This document shows, in pieces, positions 45,697-55,458 of a stretch of DNA of 64,000 nucleotides. Made by a program: the position numbers and the translations under genes. How positions within the stretch are numbered: the stretch's first letter is position 1; each line of letters opens with the position of its first letter. The notes under the pieces are model-generated. The model did not search any database and was not told where the DNA came from. It saw only the letters and a program-made list of their open reading frames with translations. The stretch covers positions 23,481 through 87,480 of the forward strand of contig JAGAJF010000068.1 of the NCBI GenBank assembly GCA_017829005.1. The letters are read 5' to 3'. Source of the stretch: Oscillospiraceae bacterium. GTDB lineage: Bacteria > Bacillota > Clostridia > Oscillospirales > Ruminococcaceae.

Positions 45697-46575
45697 TCAT
45701 TCCCCTTCGGAATCTTCACCCATTGCTTCAAAAAGCCCTGCCATCATTTTCATGGACATTTCCTCCATGGTGATCTCGGTGTAGTCCTCGGGTATCACAA
45801 AGCAGGATTCATCGGGTTCATCAAGGAGATCTATGGTCATATCCATGATCTGATCGTCCGAACCGATCTTCCGGAGCTTGCCGTCGGGAGAATAGTAAAA
45901 TGTTGATTCCGAGCCGTCTATGCTGAATTTCTCAAAAATATAATCTGTTCCGTCAATATTTTCAATTCCGCCTTCTGTAAAGATGCTGTAATCTGCGGTG
46001 GTGTCTACAACGGATTCAACCTCGCTGTCGGCGTCATAGGTTGTTTCGGAATCAAAGCTGTAGGTTTTGGAAGGCTTGTCGATAAGATAGCCCTTTTCAC
46101 CGTCGATTATCATTGTCATTGACATTATCCCGGGGACCTGGGTGTCCATATACACCTTATCATTGTACACCGACATTTCAATTGTTGTAACGACTTCCCC
46201 GCCTTCGCTGGCAGAACATTTGAAAACAATATTGCCCTTGTCCCATTCGCTTGCGGACTTCATAAGTGCCTCAGTCCACGATGAGCCGTTTTTCTTGCTG
46301 TATGCTTCTTCTGCCGAAATGCTGTTCTCATCTGCGGCGGGAGCTTCGGTCATGCTCTCTGTAACGGCTTCTGTTTCGGTTTCCGTTACTGTTTCTGTCT
46401 CTGATTCTGCCTCTGTCTCCGTTTCAGTTTCAGAAGCTGCAGCTGTTGTGGTCTCGCTTGCAGAGTAGGATTCTGCTGCGTCTGTGCTTTCGGCAGCTTC
46501 ATCTGAGGACGAGCAGCCGCCGAATATGAGCATTGAAATGGCAGCGGTAAGTGCGATTATTCTCTTATGATTCAT
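45697..46575 (-). CDS. Secreted lipoprotein with Thr/Glu-rich linker
   Basis: From 46575 (MNHKRIIALTAAISMLIFGG, AAGGAG upstream) the 292-residue protein has a lipoprotein signal with lipobox IFGGC, a Ser/Thr/Glu/Ala-rich linker (ETETEAESETETVTETETEA) of about 60 residues and a C-terminal domain of about 200 residues with beta strands (KVYMDTQVPGIMSMTMIIDG; STFYYSPDGKLRKIGS) like LppX/LolA-type or DUF lipoproteins. The role is not clear. A longer frame to 46638 is rejected because its start lacks a signal. Confidence 0.82.
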   Translation of the reverse strand: MNHKRIIALTAAISMLIFGGCSSSDEAAESTDAAESYSASETTTAAASETETETEAESETETVTETETEAVTESMTEAPAADENSISAEEAYSKKNGSSWTEALMKSASEWDKGNIVFKCSASEGGEVVTTIEMSVYNDKVYMDTQVPGIMSMTMIIDGEKGYLIDKPSKTYSFDSETTYDADSEVESVVDTTADYSIFTEGGIENIDGTDYIFEKFSIDGSESTFYYSPDGKLRKIGSDDQIMDMTIDLLDEPDESCFVIPEDYTEITMEEMSMKMMAGLFEAMGEDSEGE

Positions 46576-46628
46576 AAGTATTCTCCTTATACAGTGAGTT
46601 GTACACCTTAATTTCGGCGATTTCTTAA

Positions 46629-46657
46629 ATATTATCACATTCTCGTTATATTGTCAA
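46629..46657 (-). promoter_or_regulatory. Promoter of the lipoprotein gene
   Basis: Minus strand TTGACA (46652-46657), 17 bp, TAATAT (46629-46634). Confidence 0.7.
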
Positions 46658-46744
46658 GGTAAAAAATGAGGTGCTGTAATATTTGCAAAAGAATTATATA
46701 TTTCCATCTGTATTTTAATTTTTTTTCGTTCATATATCACATAT

Positions 46745-46772
46745 TTTACACATTGGGGCGTTATTATATAAT
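46745..46772 (+). promoter_or_regulatory. Promoter of the HtrA-type protease gene
   Basis: TTTACA (46745-46750), 16 bp, TATAAT (46767-46772). Confidence 0.6.
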
Positions 46773-46847
46773 CACAGAAAGAAAAAAGAGCGAATAAGCT
46801 CGGGAAAAAGAACAAAAGCTTATATATTGCCGAAAGGAAGAATTTAT

Positions 46848-48239
<1,392 letters not shown>

Positions 48240-48282
48240 TCTAAGCTATTTCCAATTTCCCCCTCCAATTCTTTATTATACA

Positions 48283-48320
48283 CAGCAGAGAGCCGCTCAT
48301 TTCGGGCGGCTTTTCTGCTG
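48283..48320 (+). terminator. Hairpin after the HtrA-type gene
   Basis: CAGCAGAGAGCCGC pairs imperfectly with GCGGCTTTTCTGCTG; no long T-run follows. Confidence 0.6.
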
Positions 48321-48376
48321 ATTTAGTGAAAATATATTCTCCTGCCGTTTTGCCGCATTAAATTACAAAATTATCC

Positions 48377-48405
48377 TTGACTTTTACTTCCTGTAGTGAT
48401 ATAAT
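48377..48405 (+). promoter_or_regulatory. serC-serA promoter
   Basis: TTGACT (48377-48382), 17 bp, TATAAT (48400-48405). The leader of about 75 bases shows no riboswitch I recognise. Confidence 0.7.
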
Positions 48406-48487
48406 AAAGATTAGTATCGGTTACTATAATTTGTGCTTCTCTGTAACAGGAGAGACACCGCTTTTTGATAGAAAGGAAGATATTACT

Positions 48488-49567
48488 ATGTCAAGAGTTT
48501 ACAATTTCTCGGCAGGTCCCGCAATGCTGCCCGAAAAGGTTCTTGAGACCGCAGCAGCGGAGATGCTCGATTATAAGGGCACAGGCGAGTCCGTAATGGA
48601 GATGTCCCACCGTTCCAAGGAGTATCAGGCAATTATCGACGAGACAGAGGCTCTCCTGAGAGAGATCATGTCCATTCCCGATAACTACAAGGTGCTTTTC
48701 CTCCAGGGCGGCGCTTCCACACAGTTTGCTATGATACCTCTGAACCTTATGACAGGCAGCGGCAAGGCTGACTTCGTTATCACAGGTCAGTGGGCTAACA
48801 AGGCATATCAGGAGGCTGCTCGCTACGGCGACGCAAAGGCTGTTGCTTCCTCCAAGGATAAGACCTTCTCCTACATTCCCGAGATAGACAAGAACGAGTG
48901 CAGAGCCGATGCGGATTATTTCCACATCTGCCTTAACAACACCATTTACGGCACAAAGTGGGCTGAGCTTCCCGAGGTAAGCGTTCCTCTGGTTGCGGAT
49001 ATGTCCTCCTGCATTCTTTCCGAACCCGTTGACGTAAGCAAATTCGCTATGATATACGCAGGCGCACAGAAGAATATGGGTCCTGCAGGTCTTACTGTTG
49101 TTATTATCCGTGATGATATGATAGGTCACGCAAAGGACATCACTCCTACAATGCTCAACTATCAGATACACGCTGACAACGGCTCTATGTACAACACTCC
49201 TCCTACATATTCCATCTACATCTTAAAGCTTGTTCTCGAGTGGGTAAAGGAAATGGGCGGACTTGAGGCTATGAAGGCTCACAACGAGAAGAAGGCAGCT
49301 ATCATTTACGATTTCCTTGACAACTCCAAGCTGTTCAAGGCTACCGTTCAGGGCAAGGATCGTTCACTTATGAATATCCCCTTCGTTACAGGCAACGAGG
49401 AGCTTGACGCTAAGTTTGTTTCCGAGGCTAAGAAGGCAGGCTTTATCAACCTCAAGGGTCACAGAAGCGTTGGCGGTATGAGAGCTTCCGTATACAACGC
49501 AATGCCTATCGAGGGCTGCGAGAAGCTTGTTGCATTTATGAAGAAATTTGAAGAGGAAAATTCCTGA
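48488..49567 (+). CDS. serC: Phosphoserine aminotransferase
   Basis: The 359-residue PLP enzyme has VYNFSAGPAMLPEKVLE at the start, MEMSHRSKEYQ, LFLQGGASTQFAMIPLNL and the PLP lysine in AGAQKNMGPAGLTVVI. It makes 3-phosphoserine from 3-phosphohydroxypyruvate and glutamate. GAAAGGAAG lies upstream of 48488; a frame back to 48377 overlaps the promoter and is rejected. It is 37 bases ahead of serA in one operon. Confidence 0.96.
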   Translation: MSRVYNFSAGPAMLPEKVLETAAAEMLDYKGTGESVMEMSHRSKEYQAIIDETEALLREIMSIPDNYKVLFLQGGASTQFAMIPLNLMTGSGKADFVITGQWANKAYQEAARYGDAKAVASSKDKTFSYIPEIDKNECRADADYFHICLNNTIYGTKWAELPEVSVPLVADMSSCILSEPVDVSKFAMIYAGAQKNMGPAGLTVVIIRDDMIGHAKDITPTMLNYQIHADNGSMYNTPPTYSIYILKLVLEWVKEMGGLEAMKAHNEKKAAIIYDFLDNSKLFKATVQGKDRSLMNIPFVTGNEELDAKFVSEAKKAGFINLKGHRSVGGMRASVYNAMPIEGCEKLVAFMKKFEEENS

Positions 49568-49604
49568 GAATTTTTCCCCATTAGTCACGAAAGGATAGAC
49601 TGCA

Positions 49605-50768
49605 ATGATAAACGTTCTTACTTTAAATAAAATCGCTGCCTGCGGAACAGACGCATTTGACAAGGCAAAATACACCGTTTCCGACAGCGTTTCCGAGCCT
49701 GACGCAATAATGGTGCGCTCCGCGGCTATGCACGATATGGAATTCGGTAAAAATCTCCTTGCTATCGCAAGAGCAGGCGCAGGCGTAAACAACATTCCCG
49801 TTGACCGCTGCGCAGAAGAGGGAATTGTTGTATTCAACACCCCCGGAGCAAATGCAAACGCTGTTAAGGAGCTTGTTATCGCAGGTCTTCTTATGAGCTC
49901 AAGAAAGATAACCGACGCTGTAAACTGGGCAGCTTCCCTCAAGGGCAACGGCGCAGAGGTCGGCAAAATGGTTGAAAAGGGCAAGGCAAACTTTGCAGGT
50001 CCCGAGATCAGCGGCAAGACCCTCGGTATCATCGGAATGGGTGCTATCGGCGTTCTGGTGGGCAATGCGGCAATGTCTCTGGGAATGAAGGTCATCGGCT
50101 ACGATCCTTACCTTTCCGTTAAGGCTGCTCTTTCTATGAACCCCGGTATTAAGATCGTTACCGACATCAAGGAGCTTTACGCCGGTTCCGATTACATCAC
50201 CATTCACGTTCCCTACAACGCCGATACAAAGGGCACCATCAACAGCGAGACTATTGCTATGATGAAGGACGGCGTGAGAATTCTCAACTTCGCAAGAGGC
50301 GAGCTGGTTGACTCCGACGCTATCATTTCCGCACTTGAAAGCGGCAAGGTAGCTTCCTACATCGTTGACTTCCCCTCCGATGAGATGATCGGCGTTAAGA
50401 ATGCTATCTGCGTACCTCATCTTGGCGCTTCCACACCCGAGTCTGAGGATAACTGTGCTGTAATGGCTGCAAACGAGCTTATCGACTTTATCGAAAACGG
50501 CAACATCAGAAATTCCGTTAACTTCCCCAACGCCGAGATGAATGCCGTTGGCACAAAGGTAATGGTTCTCCACAGAAACGTTCCCGCAGTTATCTCCGAG
50601 ATAACCGCAGTTCTGGGCAACGCTTCTATCAACATCGAGAATATGATGAGCCCCTCCAAGAAGAATTATGCCTGCACTCTGATAGACGCTATGGGCGATA
50701 TCACCGATGACATCGTTTCAAAGCTCTCTGCTGTTGATAATGTTATCAGAGTAAGAGTTATAAAGTAA
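49605..50768 (+). CDS. serA: D-3-phosphoglycerate dehydrogenase
   Basis: The 387-residue enzyme has the NAD-binding stretch LGIIGMGAIGVLVGNAAMSL, catalytic Arg in FARGELVD and His in CVPHLGAST, and a C-terminal ACT domain (VISEITAVLGNASINIENMM) for serine feedback. With serC it makes phosphoserine; serB is not in the window. GAAAGGA precedes the ATG. Confidence 0.95.
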   Translation: MINVLTLNKIAACGTDAFDKAKYTVSDSVSEPDAIMVRSAAMHDMEFGKNLLAIARAGAGVNNIPVDRCAEEGIVVFNTPGANANAVKELVIAGLLMSSRKITDAVNWAASLKGNGAEVGKMVEKGKANFAGPEISGKTLGIIGMGAIGVLVGNAAMSLGMKVIGYDPYLSVKAALSMNPGIKIVTDIKELYAGSDYITIHVPYNADTKGTINSETIAMMKDGVRILNFARGELVDSDAIISALESGKVASYIVDFPSDEMIGVKNAICVPHLGASTPESEDNCAVMAANELIDFIENGNIRNSVNFPNAEMNAVGTKVMVLHRNVPAVISEITAVLGNASINIENMMSPSKKNYACTLIDAMGDITDDIVSKLSAVDNVIRVRVIK

Positions 50769-50792
50769 GCTGTAACGAAAGGCGGACTGTTT

Positions 50793-51161
50793 ATGAAAAG
50801 CGAAGAAGTTTTCAGCTCAAGCGACAAAAGTGAAAACTTAGCCTTGGGTGCGCTTATGGCTGCACTGCCCTTTCTCTTCTTTCTCCCCTATGTGATGAAG
50901 GATAAGAGATATTCGCCTTATTGTATGTTCAGAGCAAATCAGTCTCTTGTTACATTCGTCATAATGGCTCTGCTGGGTCTTGCATCTAAGATAATCGGTC
51001 TGGTGGGATTTATCCCCGTTATCGGCGGAATTATCACAGGCATCGCAGGAGTGGTGCTGGGAATAACCGCAGGATTTTACTATATTGAAAATCTTATCTT
51101 TGCCATTCTCGGCAGCGGAAAAAGAGTTCTGATATTCGGTGAGATAGAGATACTTAAATAA
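50793..51161 (+). CDS. Small membrane protein of DUF4870-like type
   Basis: The 122-residue protein has three hydrophobic segments (about 20-33 ALMAALPFLFFLPYV, 52-78, 80-105 with GFIPVIGGIITGIAGVVLGI) and a short tail. It resembles small DUF4870/YdfC-like membrane proteins. Function is unknown. It is 25 bases after serA but not obviously related; AAAGG precedes the ATG. Confidence 0.65.
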   Translation: MKSEEVFSSSDKSENLALGALMAALPFLFFLPYVMKDKRYSPYCMFRANQSLVTFVIMALLGLASKIIGLVGFIPVIGGIITGIAGVVLGITAGFYYIENLIFAILGSGKRVLIFGEIEILK

Positions 51162-51177
51162 TTTATGTTCAAAAAAG

Positions 51178-51204
51178 CGGCTTGTATCGCCCCGATACAA
51201 GCCG
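51178..51204 (-). terminator. CTTGTATC hairpin 1
   Basis: CGGCTTGTATCG and CGATACAAGCCG form a perfect 12-bp stem; on the minus strand a C and six Ts follow, giving a leftward terminator shape. It shares its core CTTGTATC/GATACAAG with hairpin 2. Confidence 0.6.
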
Positions 51205-51334
51205 TCAGCGTGTCGCTGAAGCCACCTCGTTGGAAAGAAAGAAACAATTTCCTTGCTTTGTGGCTCGGTAACGCAGGTGTTGGAGCCAAATCTGTAATCA
51301 AATTTTTTATTTGTCTCAGGATTTAAGCTTTATC

Positions 51335-51386
51335 GACAATAAAAAACAGCTTGTATCAGGTGCGATACAAGCTGTTTTTTATTGTC
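51335..51386. terminator. Perfect 23-bp bidirectional hairpin 2
   Basis: The arm GACAATAAAAAACAGCTTGT with ATC (51335-51357) is matched perfectly at 51364-51386 around a 6-base loop; A/T-rich outer arms give T-runs in both directions. It separates a rightward gene from the HAD gene. Confidence 0.85.
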
Positions 51387-51401
51387 CTGAAATTATCTGC
51401 A

Positions 51402-52007
51402 TTATTCTGAAATTATTTGCATAATTTCCTGATAATTTTTCTCATAGCTTTCAAACCGCACAGCATTAAGCCCCACGCTTTCCGCCCCTGCCACATTCGC
51501 CGCCAGATCGTCGATGAAAAGACATTCAGAGGGTACAAGACCGTATTTGTCACACAGCCTTCGGTAAATTTCCGGGTCGGGCTTTGTAAGCTTCACCTCA
51601 CAGGAGAAAACTCCCCCCTCCATATGCTTTGTGAAAGACAGCGCTTCGGGGCATGCGTCCATAAGATAGTAGGAATAGTTTGAAAGATAGTAAACATTCA
51701 AACCCTTTGCTTTCAGCTCCTCAATCCATGGAATGGCATAAGGCTGCTGCTTCGGACATTCCCCCATTCTCTCAAAGGCAAGGCGTATCTGCTTCTCATA
51801 GCCCTTTCCCGACTGTTCAAAGAGCCTGCATACCTCTTCCGCACTGAGAACGCCCTTGTCAAGCTCGTTCCATATTTTCGGGTTATGCCATGTGGCAGCT
51901 GTTACTGCTTTTTCTGTTTCCTCATCGTTAAAAAGGCTGTGGACATATTCGTCCCAGTTGAAGGTCAGAAGCACCATTCCGATGTCGAATATTACATTTT
52001 TTATCAT
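51402..52007 (-). CDS. HAD-family hydrolase
   Basis: The 201-residue protein has HAD motif I as DIGMVLLTF, motif II Ser/Asn in YYLSNYSYY, the lysine in KLTKPDPEIY and motif IV Asp pair in LFIDDLAANV. Motif I has DxG instead of DxD, as in a subset of these enzymes; it may alter phosphatase activity. The 3' end carries a 20-bp tandem near-duplication around the stop (51386-51405, 51406-51425). The substrate is unknown. Confidence 0.88.
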   Translation of the reverse strand: MIKNVIFDIGMVLLTFNWDEYVHSLFNDEETEKAVTAATWHNPKIWNELDKGVLSAEEVCRLFEQSGKGYEKQIRLAFERMGECPKQQPYAIPWIEELKAKGLNVYYLSNYSYYLMDACPEALSFTKHMEGGVFSCEVKLTKPDPEIYRRLCDKYGLVPSECLFIDDLAANVAGAESVGLNAVRFESYEKNYQEIMQIISE

Positions 52008-52039
52008 ATATTTTCACCTCTCATAATTTCTCAGAAAAA

Positions 52040-52066
52040 ATCCTCCGCTTTGAAAAAGCAGAGGAT
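52040..52066 (-). terminator. Terminator after the prohibitin-like gene
   Basis: Minus strand ATCCTCTGC and GCGGAGGAT pair around a 9-base loop and are followed by a T-run. Confidence 0.8.
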
Positions 52067-52077
52067 CATATTATTTC

Positions 52078-52992
52078 TTATTCCTCGGTAACATCGTCCT
52101 CGGGAGTCTGCTGTGAAGCGGGAGCGGATACCGCAGGAGCGGGAGTCTGAGTCTTTGAAGTGCCGCTCTTTGTTTCCATCTCGCTGATAAGCTCGGAGAT
52201 GTCAATAAGCATAGAGCTGCTGTCGCCGCCTGCTACCGCAGGGAGCTTGCCGTCCCACTTGTCTATGTACTCCATAGCTATCATCTGAGGAGTTATCTGC
52301 TCGGATTTCAGACGGTATGCTTCTGCCTCCGCCTGAGCCTGAGCAACGGTCTGCTCTGCCTCCACTTTAATTCTCTGGAGATCCTGCTCTGCCTTGAGAG
52401 CGTTCTGCTGAGCGGTCTGCTTGGCTTCGATAGCCGCATTATACTCGGCGGTGAACTCAAAGGAGATGATGTTGAATATCTCAAGCTCAAGACCGTAGCG
52501 GCTTATCTTTTCGTTAAGAAGCTCCTTCATCTGGTCGCTGATTATCTGTCTCTCAGTAATGAGCTGCTCGGCGGTGTACTTTGCGGTAACTGCCTTCACG
52601 CACTCCTGTATCGCAGGATTGATGATAACATTCTCGTAGGACATACCCACTTCCTTGTATATCTTAGCGGAAGCCTCGTTTCTCACACGATAGTTGAGAG
52701 CAATGGTGCTGGAAACCGTCTGCAGGTCCTTTGAAGCCGAGGAGCAGTCAACCTCTGCCTTTAATACTCGGTTGTCTATCTGGATTATCTGCTGGATAAA
52801 GGGAATTTTTACGTGAAGTCCCTCTGACAAAACTGCTTCGGACACCTTTCCGAAGGTAAGCACAACTCCCGAATGACCCGCCTGTACGGAGGTAAAGGAA
52901 TTGAGCGCAACGATAAGAACGACAGCCGCGGCGATAACTCCGCCGATAATTTTGCCCGTTTTTCTGCCGTTAACAACAACTGTTTCTGCCAT
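52078..52992 (-). CDS. Prohibitin-family (SPFH/band 7) membrane protein
   Basis: The 304-residue protein has one N-terminal span (about 15-33, IIGGVIAAAVVLIVALNSF), an SPFH domain with GHSGVVLTFGKVSEAVLSEG, a long helical coiled coil rich in Ala/Gln/Glu (AKQTAQQNALKAEQDLQRIK) and a Pro/Ala-rich tail. Relatives form ring-like membrane scaffolds. It has no obvious partner in its operon except the following 55-aa gene upstream. Confidence in the family is high. Confidence 0.9.
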   Translation of the reverse strand: MAETVVVNGRKTGKIIGGVIAAAVVLIVALNSFTSVQAGHSGVVLTFGKVSEAVLSEGLHVKIPFIQQIIQIDNRVLKAEVDCSSASKDLQTVSSTIALNYRVRNEASAKIYKEVGMSYENVIINPAIQECVKAVTAKYTAEQLITERQIISDQMKELLNEKISRYGLELEIFNIISFEFTAEYNAAIEAKQTAQQNALKAEQDLQRIKVEAEQTVAQAQAEAEAYRLKSEQITPQMIAMEYIDKWDGKLPAVAGGDSSSMLIDISELISEMETKSGTSKTQTPAPAVSAPASQQTPEDDVTEE

Positions 52993-53028
52993 AGTTAATA
53001 AATGCTCCTTTAAAATATGTTATGTTTT

Positions 53029-53196
53029 TCAGAAGGGAAGCTCGTCTCTGTCATTGATATCAAAGCAGCGCTTTGCTTCCTTGCTGCCCAGTGCAAGCTG
53101 AACGATCATCAGTACCACATTCGCAATTGTAAGGCAGAATGTTACGGTAAGGATTATCTCTCTTGCAATAGTAAGACCTTTGTTTGTTCTGTTCAT
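53029..53196 (-). CDS. Small single-span membrane protein
   Basis: From 53196 (MNRTNKGLTIAREIILTVTF, GGAGGT upstream) the 55-residue protein has one hydrophobic span and a short charged tail (KEAKRCFDINDRDELPF). The frame reaches 53238 but its start overlaps ricT and lacks a ribosome site. Function is unknown. It lies between ricT and the prohibitin-like gene on the same strand. Confidence 0.6.
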   Translation of the reverse strand: MNRTNKGLTIAREIILTVTFCLTIANVVLMIVQLALGSKEAKRCFDINDRDELPF

Positions 53197-53224
53197 AGTA
53201 ACTACCTCCAAAAAATAAGTTGAA

Positions 53225-54091
53225 TTATTTATCTTCAAGCTGCTTTAAAGCACGCATTTCGTCCTTGTCCATACGTATCCTGCCGTCCTTTATGACGGTG
53301 ACCTCATCCTTGCTCAGAAGCACTGCAGGGTCGTCGGATTTTTCCGGCTTGACTTTGAGCATTCCCGTCAGGAGATTTACCTCCTCCACATAGCCCTTGA
53401 ACTCAGGAGCCTTTACATATGCCCCCACCTTGGGAGTGGTCTTGAATGCCTCTTCGTAGAAATCCTGCTCGTATTTCAGGCAGCACATAAGTCTGCCGCA
53501 GGTGCCGGATATCTTAGTGGGATTAAGAGACAAGCCCTGTTCCTTTGCCATCTTGATGGAAACGGGCTGGAACTCGCCGAGAAATGTCTTGCAGCAGAAT
53601 GGTCTGCCGCATACGCCAAGACCGCCCAGCATTTTCGCCTCGTCTCTCACGCCTATCTGCCTGAGTTCTATCCTTGTGCGGAAAACCGCCGCCAGGTCTT
53701 TTACAAGCTCTCTGAAATCCACACGGTTCTCGGCGGTGAAATAGAAGAGAAGCTTGTTGTTGTCAAAGGTGCATTCCACGTCTACAAGCTTCATATCAAG
53801 CTTGTGAGCGGCTATCTTTTCCTGACAGATTCGTGCGGCATTGGCTTCCTTCGCCTTGTTCTGCTCCACGATTTTCAGATCTCTTTCGGTGGCAGGGCGA
53901 ATTATGGGTTTGAGAGGAGAAACTATTTTGTCGTCCTCCACCATACGGCAGCCCATCACCACATTGCCGCATTCAACGCCTCGGGCGGTCTCCACGATAA
54001 CCTTGTCGCCCGCCTCAAGCTTTGCGCCATTTGGGGAAAAATAATACATTTTCCCCGATTCCTTAAATCTAACTCCGATTATTTCAGTCAT
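53225..54091 (-). CDS. ricT: RicT/YaaT (PSP1 domain) protein
   Basis: The 288-residue protein has the PSP1 domain (EIIGVRFKESGKMYYFSP through residue 150) and the cysteine pattern LGVCGRPFCCKTFL and GTCGRLMCCLKYE. With RicA and RicF it forms the Fe-S Y-complex that aids RNA processing and phosphorelay events in Bacillus. It sits directly after holB, as in the yaaQ-yaaR-holB-yaaT cluster of Bacillus, although yaaR is missing here. Confidence 0.93.
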   Translation of the reverse strand: MTEIIGVRFKESGKMYYFSPNGAKLEAGDKVIVETARGVECGNVVMGCRMVEDDKIVSPLKPIIRPATERDLKIVEQNKAKEANAARICQEKIAAHKLDMKLVDVECTFDNNKLLFYFTAENRVDFRELVKDLAAVFRTRIELRQIGVRDEAKMLGGLGVCGRPFCCKTFLGEFQPVSIKMAKEQGLSLNPTKISGTCGRLMCCLKYEQDFYEEAFKTTPKVGAYVKAPEFKGYVEEVNLLTGMLKVKPEKSDDPAVLLSKDEVTVIKDGRIRMDKDEMRALKQLEDK

Positions 54092-54118
54092 TATATTTAC
54101 ATTTTCCCTTTCAAAAAA

Positions 54119-55084
54119 TCATCTGCACAGCTTTCCTGCCAGAACAGCCGCAGCGCCCTGGGCATTACAGTTTCTGGTGCATCTGTAGGAGGCTTCGCAG
54201 ACAGCGTCATACATTGCCAGTATCCGTCCCGTAGAGAAACGCTCCGCCAGCTTTCTTGAGGAAGCTTCGGTGCAGCTTACGGTCTCATTGCTGCCGTTTC
54301 TGAGAACAGCCCCGTCTCTGATGGAACGGGCGAGCATTTCAAGCGTACAGCGCATTTCTTCTCTTTTTGAGGATATGCCCCCGAGAATTGCCGCAAGACT
54401 GTATTCATCTCTTGAAACAATAGCCTCCATAGCCTTTTTTACAGCTTCTGCCGACTTGACAAGGTCTGCGTCTCCTTCAAGGAAATCTATGCACCGTCCG
54501 ATGTTGCCGCCAAAGGAAGATACTGCCCTTTCGATATCCTCCTCGGAGTATTTTCCTGTGTCCCTCAGTGCCTCTTTGCAGCTCTCCCTGTCCGCTTCGT
54601 GAAGCTCTATGGTCATGGAGCGGGAGATAAGGGTGGTAAGAAAGCTGCTTTTGTTTGCCGAGGTGAATATGAAATATGCGGCGTCGGGAGGGTCCTCGGT
54701 GATTTTCAGAAGTGCATCCTGACATGAATCCTGCCAGCCCTCGCAGTCGGTGAGCAGATACACCTTCCGCTCGCAGTCATTGGGTGAAATATAGCTGTCG
54801 GCAACCACCTTGTTACGGATATCGTCAACGGAGTAGTTTACCTTTCCGTTTTCACGCATAACTTCAATGAAATCGGGGTGCTGCCCCCTGAGAACTCTGC
54901 TGCACTGTCTGCATTCACCGCAGGCATTATGATTATCACAAAGAAGCTGCATTGCAATATACCTTGCAAAGGTCTTTTTCCCCACGCCCTTTTCCCCTGT
55001 GAGTATGTAGGAATGAACAAATCTTCCCGACCTGCTCATAGCTTCAATGGGGCGCAGGGCGTTTTCCTTGGAATACAGCTTCAT
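54119..55084 (-). CDS. holB: DNA polymerase III delta' subunit (HolB)
   Basis: The 321-residue AAA+ protein has the P-loop GEKGVGKKTFARY and a zinc-like set CGECRQCSRVL, then ALLKITEDPPDAAYFIFTS and SRSMTIEL, which are delta-prime features. It is part of the clamp loader. The ATG at 55084 overlaps the darA stop (TGATG). The P-loop has GKK where ATP-hydrolysing subunits have GKT, in keeping with delta' being catalytically inactive in many bacteria. Confidence 0.9.
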   Translation of the reverse strand: MKLYSKENALRPIEAMSRSGRFVHSYILTGEKGVGKKTFARYIAMQLLCDNHNACGECRQCSRVLRGQHPDFIEVMRENGKVNYSVDDIRNKVVADSYISPNDCERKVYLLTDCEGWQDSCQDALLKITEDPPDAAYFIFTSANKSSFLTTLISRSMTIELHEADRESCKEALRDTGKYSEEDIERAVSSFGGNIGRCIDFLEGDADLVKSAEAVKKAMEAIVSRDEYSLAAILGGISSKREEMRCTLEMLARSIRDGAVLRNGSNETVSCTEASSRKLAERFSTGRILAMYDAVCEASYRCTRNCNAQGAAAVLAGKLCR

Positions 55085-55407
55085 CACAGCTTTTCAAACC
55101 GCACGATATCCGTAACGAATACCGTTGCGCCGCCAACTGTGACCTCAATGGGGAAGGAGCCTGTGGTGTCAGACCTGCCCGAAGCCGCCGAGGGAATGAA
55201 CTGCTTTCTCTTGCGGGAGCATTCTCTGATAACTTCGATAGCCTCGTCCACCCTCTGCTCCTCCACGCATATCATAAAGGTGGTGTTTCCCGCCATCAGA
55301 AAGCCGCCTGTGGAGGCAAGCTTTGTTGCGGAAAAGCCCTTTTTGGTAAGCTCGGTGGAAACAGCGTGGCTGTCGTCGTTGTTGATAACGGCATATATCA
55401 GCTTCAT
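55084..55407 (-). CDS. darA: Cyclic-di-AMP receptor, PII-like (DarA/YaaQ)
   Basis: The 107-residue protein begins MKLIYAVINNDDSHAVSTEL and has ATKLASTGGFLMAGNTTFMI with the T-loop-like and nucleotide contacts typical of DarA (PstA). It binds c-di-AMP. It overlaps holB by one base and is in the usual cluster with yaaO, holB and yaaT; tmk, which commonly lies between yaaO and darA, is not present. Confidence 0.93.
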   Translation of the reverse strand: MKLIYAVINNDDSHAVSTELTKKGFSATKLASTGGFLMAGNTTFMICVEEQRVDEAIEVIRECSRKRKQFIPSAASGRSDTTGSFPIEVTVGGATVFVTDIVRFEKL

Positions 55408-55458
55408 AATATCATATCCTTAAAATGTGATAATAATGCGGCACAGATCGCCGCAATT

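Noticed and set aside
48406-48487. Riboswitch in the serC leader
   Set aside because: A GGAGAGACACCGC stretch recalls glycine-type elements, but the rest of the conserved core is missing and the leader is too short.
51386-51425. Regulatory repeat at the HAD gene stop
   Set aside because: Looks like a simple 20-bp tandem duplication at the 3' end; no further copies noticed.
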